Shown here one piece after another: positions 5,900-13,471 of a stretch of 15,686 nucleotides of DNA (position 1 is its first letter; every line of letters begins with the position of its first letter). Below the pieces are notes generated by a model. That model saw only the letters and a program-made list of their open reading frames with translations. It did no database searches and had not been told where the DNA came from. Source of the DNA: an uncultured Treponema sp. (GTDB lineage: Bacteria > Spirochaetota > Spirochaetia > Treponematales > Treponemataceae); assembly GCA_947167745.1 (NCBI GenBank), contig CAMVJE010000032.1:1-15686 (forward strand), read 5' to 3'. A program made the translations under genes and the position numbers.

Positions 5900-6847
5900 G
5901 TGGCTGTAATTGCTGATTTTGTAAAAATTCCTAAAAAAGACACATGCAAGCATTTGAGCAGCGGAATGTGCTATGCCTCATTTATTCAGTGGTGTGGATT
6001 TGTTATTCCAGAAATCCTGCCTGATTCAAGCAGAAAGGCCGGTAGCGATGCTGACTTGGAGTTTCGAAAGGAGATTACTTACTATACTCAGACTCGAATC
6101 GGCAATCCTCGTGATATTTTTCTTTTGCTGTGCAATTCTATTTCTGAAAGTGTAAGCGAAAATGTAACTCTCCTTGACGGAACGGTTAATGTCGATTTTC
6201 TTTCAAAATGTAACAATGCAACTGAATTTTTGGAGATAGTCAAAGAGTCATGCGCAAAATTTGCTAACAAAGTTATTGTCCGCCCGATTCTTGGCATCAA
6301 CTCAGAGAATGAAAACAACCTTCCTCTTGCCAATATGCTTCTGGAAAGCGGTGTTTTTGGCGGAATTGAACTTTACGGAAGGGCTTTTGTAGAAAACCCA
6401 GAAAAATTTCTTTCAATTTTTAATACGGCGCGAAGATTGAATATAGATTCACGAATTTGCTGCCTTGGTTTCAGGGATTTTGCTGACCGGGAAACTATTG
6501 TCGAAATCATCCAAAATTTAAAACCAACGGTAATTCTGAATCCGAATATTGCGATTTGTGATGAAAGCCTTGCCATCTTTAAAAACGGTAAGATTCTTCC
6601 TGAAGTATTGGCCTTTTTAAGAGATACCGGCATAAAAACAGAATTCAGTCCTGCACCTTTCCTTTCTGGAGTCTGTGCCGATGAAAAAACTCATGCGATT
6701 CGTGAATTTGCTGAAAAGGGGCTTCCTTTCTCTCTTTGCACGGAAGATATGCTCTTTTTGAACAAGTCTCTTTCTGAATTTGCCGCAGATCTCTGTAATG
6801 CCGGAGTATTCAGCCAGGAAGAACTTGTTTCACTAATCCAAAATTAA
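5900..6847 (+). CDS. Adenosine deaminase-like protein lacking the metal and catalytic residues
   Basis: A 315-residue protein, GTG start, beginning three bases after the upstream adenosine deaminase stop, with GGAAG as a ribosome site inside that gene's end. I align the two by eye. IPKKDTCKHLS (10-20) matches the deaminase IPKAELHIHIE. HAIREFAEKGLPFSLCTEDMLF (265-286) matches HPVREMFDKGIPVTISTDDPIF. The same acidic-helical C-terminus follows. The active-site residues are changed: the first His of HxH is Cys16, HAGE becomes CLGF (188-191), the HGI histidine is gone, CPTSN becomes SPAPF (250-254), and TDDP becomes TEDM (281-284). The fold is probably retained but zinc binding and deamination are not. 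It may be a regulatory or structural partner of the active enzyme, a binding protein for a purine, or an enzyme with different chemistry. The frame is intact, which argues against a decaying copy. Confidence 0.75.
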   Translation: MAVIADFVKIPKKDTCKHLSSGMCYASFIQWCGFVIPEILPDSSRKAGSDADLEFRKEITYYTQTRIGNPRDIFLLLCNSISESVSENVTLLDGTVNVDFLSKCNNATEFLEIVKESCAKFANKVIVRPILGINSENENNLPLANMLLESGVFGGIELYGRAFVENPEKFLSIFNTARRLNIDSRICCLGFRDFADRETIVEIIQNLKPTVILNPNIAICDESLAIFKNGKILPEVLAFLRDTGIKTEFSPAPFLSGVCADEKTHAIREFAEKGLPFSLCTEDMLFLNKSLSEFAADLCNAGVFSQEELVSLIQN

Positions 6848-6857
6848 TATTTCTGTC

Positions 6858-8915
6858 TTATTTAAGATAAACCATCAGTAACATTATGTCGGAATTTCTG
6901 ATTCCAGAGATTCGACTGGCCTGACCAAGTGTGAGCGGGCGCACGGCTTCAAGCTTTTGCCGGCTTTCACCTGAGAGCGCTGGAATCTTTGAGTAGTCAA
7001 AATCAGCCGGAATGTGAAAATGCTCCATTTTGTGCAGTTTTGCCACGCGGGCGTCCTGCTTTTCGATGTAATACTTGTATTTTGCGTCTTCCTGAGCGAT
7101 TTCCCAGACAAGTGGCGGAAATCCTGGATTTTCGGCTGATGCGTCTTTAAGCAAAAGTTCCGTGGCTTCCTCAACCTGCTGGTATTTGAGTTTCGTCGTA
7201 TTGAACTGACTTTCGCTTTTGATTCCGACTTTAAATGCTTTTTCTGCCAGGCGGCGGTCTGCTGTGTCGTGGCGGAGCTTTAAACGGTACTCGGCGCGGG
7301 CCGTGAACATTCGGTAAGGCTCTTTTGTTCCCAGCGTGACCAAATCATCGATTAAAACGCCGATGTAGGCTTCGTCCCGCCCCAGGATAAGAGGCTCGTA
7401 TTCTGGGATTTTGTGGAAATTTTCCTTTCCGCAAGATTTTTGGAAATCTTCAAGAAGATTGTTTACTTCACGGCTTTCTTTTTCTGAAATTTCTGCAAAA
7501 TGCTTGATTTCTTCGAGTGTAAAGTGCGGTTTGAATGCAAATGCAGTTGGTTCTGCGCTGGCAGGAACTTGCCCCATTCCGGCATGAGAGACACATAAAT
7601 CTCCGCAAAGTTCTTTGTGGGCGCGTGCATAAAGTGCGGCGTTGATTCCTGCGACCAGCCCCTGACCTGCCGCCTCTTCGTAGCCGGAAGTTCCGTTAAT
7701 CTGGCCTGCGTTAAAAAGACCTGCCACCCGCTTTGTCTCCAAAGAAGGATAAAGCTGGGTCGGCTCAACATAGTCATATTCGACCGCATAACCTGGGCGG
7801 GCAACATGGCAGTTCTCAAAGCCGGGCAAAGTGCGTAAAAATGCGTCCTGCACTTCTTCGGGAAGGCTTGAAGAAAGACCGTTGAGGTAAATTTCATCGG
7901 TGGCAAGACTTTCTGGCTCCACAAAAAGCTGGTGCCGTTCGCGCTCGGCAAAGCGCATTACCTTGTCTTCGATTGATGGACAGTAGCGCGGACCGATTCC
8001 GTGGATTTTGCCAGAATAGAGTGGCGAGCGGCCAATGTTCGAGCGGATAATCTCGTGAGTTTTTTCGTTGGTGTAGACTAAGTAGCAGGGAACTTGCGGT
8101 CTGGTGACTTCCTCATTCTCAAATGAGAAGGGAACAATCACTTCATCTCCTGCCTGAATCTCAAGATTTGTAAAATCAATTGTGTGTTTTAAAATGCGCG
8201 GAGGTGTGCCTGTCTTTAAGCGGCCTGTGGTAAAACCGAGCCGATTGAGTGACTGTGTCAGGCCGAAAGCTGCCTGCTCTCCGATACGACCACAAGGAGC
8301 ATCGTACTCACCGATAAAAATGCGGCCACCCAAAAATGTTCCTGTCGTAAGGACAACAGAGCGCACGGGAATCAGCCTGCCCCGCTCAGTGACGACTGCC
8401 GTGATTTTCTGCCGCTTTCCTGATTTTGCGGCTTGGGTAAGGATTTTCGTTTCCGTGAATTCCCCTGGAATCTGACCAGCTTGAGAGCTTGATGAGGGAG
8501 GCAGGGGAGTTTCGCTCTCAGTTGTGAGCAAATCAACGACCGTGTCCATTAATGTGTATAGATTTGGAGTGGTTTCTACAGTCTGGCGGGCAATGCTTGA
8601 ATAAAGAAGTTTATCTGCCTGGCTTCGGGGAGCCTGAACTGCCGGTCCTCGGCTTTTATTGAGCATACGGAACTGAATCATTGATTTGTCGATGAGCTTG
8701 CCCATTTCGCCGCCCAGAGCGTCAATTTCCCGGACAATGTTGCCTTTTGCGATTCCGCCGATGGAAGGGTTACAGCTCATGCGGGAAATTGAATCAATGG
8801 TTTGGGTGATCAAAAGAGTTTTGAGTCCCATGCGGGCAGAAGCCAGAGCCGCCTCAATGCCAGCGTGACCGCCGCCAACGACAGCTACATCATAAAAATC
8901 ATAAAATCCAGACAT
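6858..8915 (-). CDS. mnmG: tRNA uridine-5-carboxymethylaminomethyl modification enzyme MnmG (GidA)
   Basis: A 685-residue FAD protein. The dinucleotide-binding motif VVGGGHAGIEAALASARMG is at 12-30, followed by SCNPSIGGIAKG (48-58), RSQADKLLY (97-105), LKTGTPPRI and the C-terminal PYRMFTARAEYRL region, all hallmarks of MnmG. With MnmE it adds the carboxymethylaminomethyl group to the wobble uridine of certain tRNAs, using FAD and a folate carrier. Typical MnmG is about 620-630 residues. Much of the excess here is an apparent insertion at residues 132-168 (Ser/Pro-rich, then Lys-rich) between two strands of the FAD domain. MSGFYDFYDVAVVGGG is the natural start; there is no clear ribosome site. 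The gene converges on the deaminase paralogue with only 10 bp between stop codons, so the two transcripts probably overlap at their ends. Confidence 0.96.
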   Translation of the reverse strand: MSGFYDFYDVAVVGGGHAGIEAALASARMGLKTLLITQTIDSISRMSCNPSIGGIAKGNIVREIDALGGEMGKLIDKSMIQFRMLNKSRGPAVQAPRSQADKLLYSSIARQTVETTPNLYTLMDTVVDLLTTESETPLPPSSSSQAGQIPGEFTETKILTQAAKSGKRQKITAVVTERGRLIPVRSVVLTTGTFLGGRIFIGEYDAPCGRIGEQAAFGLTQSLNRLGFTTGRLKTGTPPRILKHTIDFTNLEIQAGDEVIVPFSFENEEVTRPQVPCYLVYTNEKTHEIIRSNIGRSPLYSGKIHGIGPRYCPSIEDKVMRFAERERHQLFVEPESLATDEIYLNGLSSSLPEEVQDAFLRTLPGFENCHVARPGYAVEYDYVEPTQLYPSLETKRVAGLFNAGQINGTSGYEEAAGQGLVAGINAALYARAHKELCGDLCVSHAGMGQVPASAEPTAFAFKPHFTLEEIKHFAEISEKESREVNNLLEDFQKSCGKENFHKIPEYEPLILGRDEAYIGVLIDDLVTLGTKEPYRMFTARAEYRLKLRHDTADRRLAEKAFKVGIKSESQFNTTKLKYQQVEEATELLLKDASAENPGFPPLVWEIAQEDAKYKYYIEKQDARVAKLHKMEHFHIPADFDYSKIPALSGESRQKLEAVRPLTLGQASRISGIRNSDIMLLMVYLK
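8412..8522 (-). repeat. In-frame low-complexity insertion inside mnmG
   Basis: These codons give residues 132-168, including TPLPPSSSSQAG and a stretch ending AAKSGKRQK, which have no place in the conserved MnmG core. The DNA contains a perfect 7-bp inverted repeat, TGAGAGC (8482-8488) with GCTCTCA (8514-8520). Between its arms lies GGCAGGGGAG, which recalls the G-rich element near 2985 and 11891. It reads like a captured intergenic palindrome kept in frame. Confidence 0.45.
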
Positions 8916-8997
8916 AAAATCAATTCATAATGCGCGATTCATAATTCAAAATGAATCTTTGAAAAGCACAAAACTCCGTATATGAAAATGTTTCTGT

Positions 8998-9026
8998 ATT
9001 ATAGTGAAAAATGATTCTTGTTGAAA
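8998..9026 (-). promoter_or_regulatory. Candidate mnmG promoter
   Basis: On the minus strand TATAAT (9003-8998) lies 17 bp from TTTCAA (9026-9021), which is part of CTTTCAAC, the same octamer at the same distance as at murJ. The predicted leader is about 75 nt. It contains ATTCATAAT twice (8923-8931 and 8937-8945, read on the plus strand), a 14-bp-spaced direct repeat of unknown role. Confidence 0.5.
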
Positions 9027-9051
9027 GTGCGGATTTTTGGAAGCCAGCAGG

Positions 9052-10059
9052 TTAAGTATTTTCTTCGATATATTCCACAAAGTCTTCTCCCCAATAATCG
9101 CAGAGCATTTGCCGAGCCTCTGTTTTGATTTTTTCGTCTACCGCTTCGTTCAGCTGCTTCAGATTATTTGCGAGGTAGGATTTGCTAAAAGAGCGCAGGG
9201 CTTCCATTTGATTTTGACTAAAGGTGCCCGGTGAAAATTCTTTTATGACTGAAAAAAGGATTGTAAACACATTTGCCGTAGAAGAAATTTTCTGCCATTT
9301 TTGTAAATCTTCTATTTTTGCAAGTGAAGAAATTCCGGAATCTATGTAGTAGCGGTAAACATTGTTTTCTATACCGGCATATTTTTTTGCAAAAAATGAA
9401 ATAAAAAAATACTGAAGAAAGTCTTCCGCAAAAACGCAGTTAGAAAAAGGAATGTAAGAAAGAGCCTTTAGGTAAAGTTCCCTGCGAAAAAGTTTTCCCC
9501 ATAAAAAGCCTGAATGATTTGATTTTACAAGAAAGCCGTCAAAAATTTCCTGGTTTAACAACTCGCCTTCGTAAATATTATTCGCTTTTTTTTCAATGGA
9601 ACTTGCCCGCATTAAAATTTCTTCGCTACAGTTTTTTTTATCATAAAGGATTTCTGACGCACCATGAACGATATCCGCATCGCTTTTTTGGGCTGATTTA
9701 TATAAAAATTCAAGAGACTCCGGCAAAAGCTCATCGTCGCTGTCTAAGATGCAGATGTATTGAGCAGAAGCTGCAAAAACTGCACTCCTTCTGGCTTCAA
9801 GCAGACCAAGATTTTTTCTGTGCTCAATGTATAAGATTTTATTTTTGGGAAACTTATACTTTTTTCTGAATCGGGCTACAATTTTTTTGCAATCATTTTG
9901 ATAAAGGTCTTTTCCATTGCTTCCGTCATTTACGATTATACATTCCCATTCTGTAAAAGTTTGCGGAGGCAGGGATTCAAGAGTGCGAAAAAGTGTCGCT
10001 TCCGAATTAAAAACTGGAATGCATACAGAAATTTTTGGAAGCGATTTTAACTTTATCAT
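9052..10059 (-). CDS. Family 2 glycosyltransferase
   Basis: A 335-residue soluble glycosyltransferase with a GT-A fold. ISVCIPVFNSEATLFRTLESL (10-30) is the nucleotide-sugar binding start of family GT2, VNDGS is at 43-47, and the metal-binding D-x-D is DSDDE at 106-110. The C-terminal half (FAEDFLQYFFISFFAKKY and onward) has the aromatic character of polysaccharide or lipooligosaccharide glycosyltransferases. No transmembrane helix is evident. It likely adds one sugar to a surface glycan or glycoprotein; donor and acceptor cannot be told from sequence. The ATG overlaps the stop of the upstream lipoprotein gene by one base (TAATG), so the two are translated as a unit from the poly-G promoter at 11819-11847. 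It ends 136 bp before the mnmG start, with no terminator visible. Confidence 0.88.
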   Translation of the reverse strand: MIKLKSLPKISVCIPVFNSEATLFRTLESLPPQTFTEWECIIVNDGSNGKDLYQNDCKKIVARFRKKYKFPKNKILYIEHRKNLGLLEARRSAVFAASAQYICILDSDDELLPESLEFLYKSAQKSDADIVHGASEILYDKKNCSEEILMRASSIEKKANNIYEGELLNQEIFDGFLVKSNHSGFLWGKLFRRELYLKALSYIPFSNCVFAEDFLQYFFISFFAKKYAGIENNVYRYYIDSGISSLAKIEDLQKWQKISSTANVFTILFSVIKEFSPGTFSQNQMEALRSFSKSYLANNLKQLNEAVDEKIKTEARQMLCDYWGEDFVEYIEENT

Positions 10060-11786
10060 TATTGAATTCCATAGTAAGTACCAGTCACTACGGTTGAACT
10101 AAAACTGGCATTTACATCTACAGCAGAAATAGACTCATTTTTTAAGTTTACAGTAACAACGCGGTTTTTGTTTTTGCAATTTTGTATTGCATCAGGATCC
10201 GTCAGATCGCCTTTAATCTCTACATAGGCACCGTCGTCTGCAATTACAATCTCATCTTGTTTTTTTGCGATAATTCGCTTTGCACCGTAAAAATAACTTG
10301 CGGCTTTGTCTTCGGGTGGAGTCATTATTACTGCATTTGATGATTTTGTATAAGATTCGTCTTCATTTTTTGAGTAATAATAATTCTTATAAAGCCCCAA
10401 AAGTTTTTCGCCATTGCTCCACGTACCAAACTCATAGTTTAAAGCAGACAAATCTATTTTTCCAAGTCCTCCTGCACTCAAAACAGGATAAATAGAATCT
10501 GTATTGGGATTAAGAAAACATGCTTGAACAGAATTGCCGGAGTTCCTGTAAAAATAACAGGTTACATAGAGAGTGTTTCCTAAAATCTGTAAGCCGCCAA
10601 AGCCTTTGTCATAGCTGCTGTTATAAAATTCATCGCTAGTAACAGGAAAATCGATAATAGATGGTGTTTCATCCAGAGTCAGAATGCCTGCTTCGCCATC
10701 AATTTTTGTGATTGTAAATTTCTGAATATAAAGTGCGATGGGGGAAGAATAACTAACATTTATTGAACAGAGAATGTAATTTTCTCCGATTTTTGTTACG
10801 GAAAGGCTGTCGCATGGTGTTTTGTAGGCACCACCGCTTTGTAAATTATCACTAGCAAAAATAAGAGTTTGGTCTGCAAGGTTATAGGCTGCAAAATAGT
10901 ACTGTATTTCAGGGTATGGATAAGTGCTGTCATTTATAAAAAAGTAGAGGTTTCCGTCGTAATAAGCCAGCCCCTTTATTGTTAAGTTATTATTGCTCGC
11001 TAAGTCTGTATTTATTTCCTTAAATTTTGATATAAGGTCAAATTCTTCGGTTTTGTTATAGTCTGGTGCTGTGTAAACATATACTTTATTTTCATAAAGC
11101 CAGTAAAGACAGTTGTCTCCAAAACTGTAGGTTGGCGTATAATAGGTTTTATAATCGCCAGATTGTGTATATGGAAGTTCTAAATCACCATCGGCAGGAG
11201 ATTCGCCTCCATTAATAAAAGCAAATAACTTTGCTTTGCGAGTAAATGAAACACTATCGCTGCCTAGCGTTACACTATATTTGCCATTAGAATCTGGGCC
11301 ATACAAAGAAAAGACCTTTTCAGAATCGATTTTATTATAAAGAAGGATCGGTAAAATGGCATTTTTCCCAATCTTTATGTTAAGAAAATTAGAGCCTTCT
11401 TTAACTGTTATTTCATCACTCTCTCCGCGAGCGTATTCATAATTTCCAATAAGGATTTGTACAATAATCTTTGCCCTTGAGCCTGCCCGAACGGCCGGGA
11501 ATGTTATGGTGACAGAAGATGAAGAAGATTTTTGAATAAAAGATTCCTCTACATATTCACTTCCGTCTGCCGTAAGCACGGCTTTTATTTTGTATTGGCT
11601 TACACCCTCAAGGCCGCTAATAGAACGTGCACTTGAAGAGGTAGAAGAAGATTCTGCAAGCTTTTCTATAAGGCTACCTGTAATTTCAAGATTAATACTT
11701 GCGCTTTCGTTTGAACCTGTAAAAGATGAACATGAAGGAAAAAAAAGACAAAAAAGGATTGCAATTGGAAATAATTTTTTAAACAT
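10059..11786 (-). CDS. Large lipoprotein of unknown function
   Basis: A 575-residue exported protein with a lipoprotein signal (MFKKLFPIAILFCLFFPSC, lipid-modified Cys probably residue 19). The lipobox FFPSC is of the relaxed spirochaete kind. A Ser-rich stretch after the signal is followed by a probable beta-sandwich and then a long region of alternating hydrophobic strands with many Tyr, Gly and Asn residues, which suggests beta-propeller-like repeats. I do not recognise a named family. I start at the ATG 11786-11784 because GGGAG lies five bases upstream; a TTG twelve bases earlier would overlap that ribosome site. It is the first gene of an operon with the glycosyltransferase. A surface location would fit the phase-variable promoter, but cell-surface exposure is inference. 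Confidence 0.82.
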   Translation of the reverse strand: MFKKLFPIAILFCLFFPSCSSFTGSNESASINLEITGSLIEKLAESSSTSSSARSISGLEGVSQYKIKAVLTADGSEYVEESFIQKSSSSSVTITFPAVRAGSRAKIIVQILIGNYEYARGESDEITVKEGSNFLNIKIGKNAILPILLYNKIDSEKVFSLYGPDSNGKYSVTLGSDSVSFTRKAKLFAFINGGESPADGDLELPYTQSGDYKTYYTPTYSFGDNCLYWLYENKVYVYTAPDYNKTEEFDLISKFKEINTDLASNNNLTIKGLAYYDGNLYFFINDSTYPYPEIQYYFAAYNLADQTLIFASDNLQSGGAYKTPCDSLSVTKIGENYILCSINVSYSSPIALYIQKFTITKIDGEAGILTLDETPSIIDFPVTSDEFYNSSYDKGFGGLQILGNTLYVTCYFYRNSGNSVQACFLNPNTDSIYPVLSAGGLGKIDLSALNYEFGTWSNGEKLLGLYKNYYYSKNEDESYTKSSNAVIMTPPEDKAASYFYGAKRIIAKKQDEIVIADDGAYVEIKGDLTDPDAIQNCKNKNRVVTVNLKNESISAVDVNASFSSTVVTGTYYGIQ

Positions 11787-11818
11787 ATAAACTCCCAAGT
11801 TTTATGAAATTCTTATCC

Positions 11819-11847
11819 ATATTACCCCCCCCCTATTTGCTTGTCAA
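11819..11847 (-). promoter_or_regulatory. Poly-G promoter, candidate phase-variable switch
   Basis: On the minus strand, a perfect -35 TTGACA (11847-11842) and a -10 TAATAT (11824-11819, four of six) are separated by exactly 17 bp. Nine of those, 11833-11825, are an uninterrupted run of G abutting the -10 box. Loss or gain of a G by replication slippage would change the spacer to 16 or 18 and so alter transcription of the lipoprotein-glycosyltransferase operon. Confidence 0.72.
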
Positions 11848-11895
11848 CTTTTACACCGGACTTAAGTGCATAAATGGATAAAATGGATAAAGGGG

Positions 11896-11924
11896 GAGAC
11901 TTGCCATTCTTTTTTCACTATAAT
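11896..11924 (+). promoter_or_regulatory. Promoter of the SH3-type lipoprotein gene
   Basis: A perfect TATAAT (11919-11924) lies 17 bp downstream of GAGACT (11896-11901), the same pair and spacing as at pepF. The start codon is 10 bases past the -10 box, so the leader would be only about four bases, too short for a ribosome site, and none is present. Confidence 0.55.
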
Positions 11925-11934
11925 ATTCCCCACT

Positions 11935-13305
11935 ATGTCGAAGAAATTTTCTATTTTGATTTTAGCATTTTTTATTTTTTCAGGGCTTTTCTGTTCTTGT
12001 ACAAAAACTTTAGGTTACAGTGTGCTCCTCTGGTCAAATCCCGAACACGGAATTGCTGACGGAACTATCTTAAAGGTTCACATTAAGTCAAATATTTCGC
12101 ATGTTTATGTCGTTTCAATTCCCGGCTCAAAAGAGAATTTTGAAATTCCTCTCTGGCAGGCAACAGAGCCTGAAGGTAAATCCCGCGCACTTAAACAGCA
12201 GAAGCGCTTTTCTGAATTTGAGCATACTTACGCTCGGGTCAAACTTGACGGCCTTCCAATCCGCTCTGATGCGGTAAACACTTCAAAACAGGTTTACCGT
12301 CTGCGGGAGGGCGAAATTATCCGCTGCCTGTATCGCGGAACAGGTGCGGCCGTAACAAATGGAAAGGGCAACATGGAAGGCGAGTGGCTTAGAGTCCTCA
12401 CCGAAACAGGCACTTACGGCTGGTGTTTTTCCCACAATCTCGCTCTTTTTCAGGCAGAATCTTTCGATGTTTCGGCGCAAATGCAAGATTCTTCCATTAA
12501 AATGGATGATTTGAAAGGCGAATCAAAGACGGGTGACAGGGCAATCATTCAGAATATCATCGCAAAAAAGTGGTATCCTGAATCCTTCAAAAATATGATA
12601 AAAGTCGGCCGTATAGATGTGAACCGTTTGAATCCTGGATACGGCTTCTCATTCGGAATCAATATCCTGGAAAATGCTGATTCAGAATTTGCAGGCACAG
12701 CAGTCCTGAATACAGAAAATGCTGGCGGCTCATGGACTTACACTGATATCACAAAGAAAGCCGAAAAGGAATACGAATTCACCGGCAGTAAACTCAAAAT
12801 GTCCATCCGCGGGGCTGGTTCTGACATCATGATTTTGCAGTACATGGAAAAGGGCAAACAAAAGCAGGAAACTCTGGTGGCCCTGAGCGAAGATATCGAA
12901 AAACTCATTGAAAACGAAATGACTCGCCGGCAGAACGAACTTAAGCGAATCGCAAAAGCCGGTCCAGTTTTTAAAAGCTCAAATTACGGAACGATTAAAT
13001 TTAACAATGAAAATTCTGTAACCTGGAGCAATTACAAACTTCTGCAGCCATCTATTATTTCAAATCAGGCTCTTGGCTCGGTCACTGTTACTCTGGATTA
13101 TTTTATCGCAAATTCCCTCAAATCTTCTTATGACGGCGTAATCACGATGCACTTTACCGGCATGGAAAATGGCGTGAATTTCCTCTACAAACTCACTGAT
13201 ACAGGCTTGAGGCTTGAGGACGCATCTAAAGCTCCTGTAAAAGACGGCGTAGTTACCGCCCGAAGCGCAAGTCCGATGATTCTGTTCTTCGAAAAAAATA
13301 GATAA
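11935..13305 (+). CDS. Lipoprotein with bacterial SH3-like domain
   Basis: A 456-residue exported lipoprotein. The signal peptide MSKKFSILILAFFIFSGLFCSC ends at a Cys-rich lipobox (lipidated Cys20 or Cys22). After a region with beta-strand character (IADGTILKVHIKSNISHVYVV, 40-60), residues 105-172 match the bacterial SH3 (SH3b) pattern: LDGLPIRSDAV, then GEIIRCLYRG, GEWLRVLTETGTYGWCFSHNLAL. SH3b domains often bind cell-wall peptides or act as docking modules. The remaining 280 residues, including a long polar helix near 320-350 and a beta-rich end, are unrecognised. I start at the ATG 11935 because a longer frame from 11866 would translate the promoter and place 23 residues before the signal peptide. 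The gene is divergent from the poly-G operon and shares its 148-bp intergenic region. Confidence 0.82.
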   Translation: MSKKFSILILAFFIFSGLFCSCTKTLGYSVLLWSNPEHGIADGTILKVHIKSNISHVYVVSIPGSKENFEIPLWQATEPEGKSRALKQQKRFSEFEHTYARVKLDGLPIRSDAVNTSKQVYRLREGEIIRCLYRGTGAAVTNGKGNMEGEWLRVLTETGTYGWCFSHNLALFQAESFDVSAQMQDSSIKMDDLKGESKTGDRAIIQNIIAKKWYPESFKNMIKVGRIDVNRLNPGYGFSFGINILENADSEFAGTAVLNTENAGGSWTYTDITKKAEKEYEFTGSKLKMSIRGAGSDIMILQYMEKGKQKQETLVALSEDIEKLIENEMTRRQNELKRIAKAGPVFKSSNYGTIKFNNENSVTWSNYKLLQPSIISNQALGSVTVTLDYFIANSLKSSYDGVITMHFTGMENGVNFLYKLTDTGLRLEDASKAPVKDGVVTARSASPMILFFEKNR

Positions 13306-13311
13306 ATTCCT

Positions 13312-13410
13312 CACAGAGGGCACAGAGTTCACAGAGAGATTTTTGATTTGTCAAGTTCCGACTCTCTGTGTGCTCTAAAGCCTACGCAGCACAGCTGCTT
13401 CGGAGAGTCG
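13312..13410. repeat. Structured intergenic repeat with nested and competing inverted repeats
   Basis: Three 9-bp units starting CACAGAG lie in tandem (13312, 13321, 13330). The last, CACAGAGAG (13330-13338), is perfectly complementary to CTCTCTGTG (13362-13370). The overlapping CGACTCTC (13359-13366) is perfectly complementary to GAGAGTCG (13403-13410), and GCAGC-ACA-GCTGC (13386-13398) is a hairpin inside that second stem. The two large stems share bases and cannot form together. CACAGAG-type tandem repeats occur between genes in many bacteria, so this may be a dispersed repeat, but the geometry also fits a leader switch ahead of the next gene. Confidence 0.6.
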
Positions 13411-13412
13411 CT

Positions 13413-13433
13413 AAAATTGCCTTGCAATTTTTT
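13413..13433 (+). terminator. Rho-independent terminator-like hairpin
   Basis: AAAATTGC (13413-13420), loop CTT, GCAATTTT (13424-13431), then two more T, forms a perfect 8-bp stem with an uninterrupted run of six U at its end. It could end the lipoprotein transcript or, 38 bases before the ABC-F start codon, act as an attenuator for that gene. The stem is AT-rich, so its strength is uncertain. Confidence 0.55.
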
Positions 13434-13471
13434 AACGCTCCCTATCCGTGAGGAATTTTATAGGATTTTTT

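Noticed and set aside
6848..6869. TCTTA/TAAGA hairpin between the convergent deaminase paralogue and mnmG
   Set aside because: Five AT-rich base pairs overlapping a stop codon, without a U-run; not convincing as a bidirectional terminator.
7463..7951. 162-codon minus-strand frame within mnmG
   Set aside because: Overlaps the conserved MnmG core in another frame and has no independent support.
11813..11893. TTATCCAT words (one on the plus strand, two on the minus strand) considered as DnaA boxes of an origin
   Set aside because: They miss the CACA end of the DnaA box, number only three, and lie between lipoprotein genes with no origin-linked genes. They may simply be an operator-like repeat.
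13312..13338. Tandem CACAGAG units considered as a CRISPR array
   Set aside because: The unit is only 9 bp with no spacers and no cas genes nearby; it is a simple tandem repeat.
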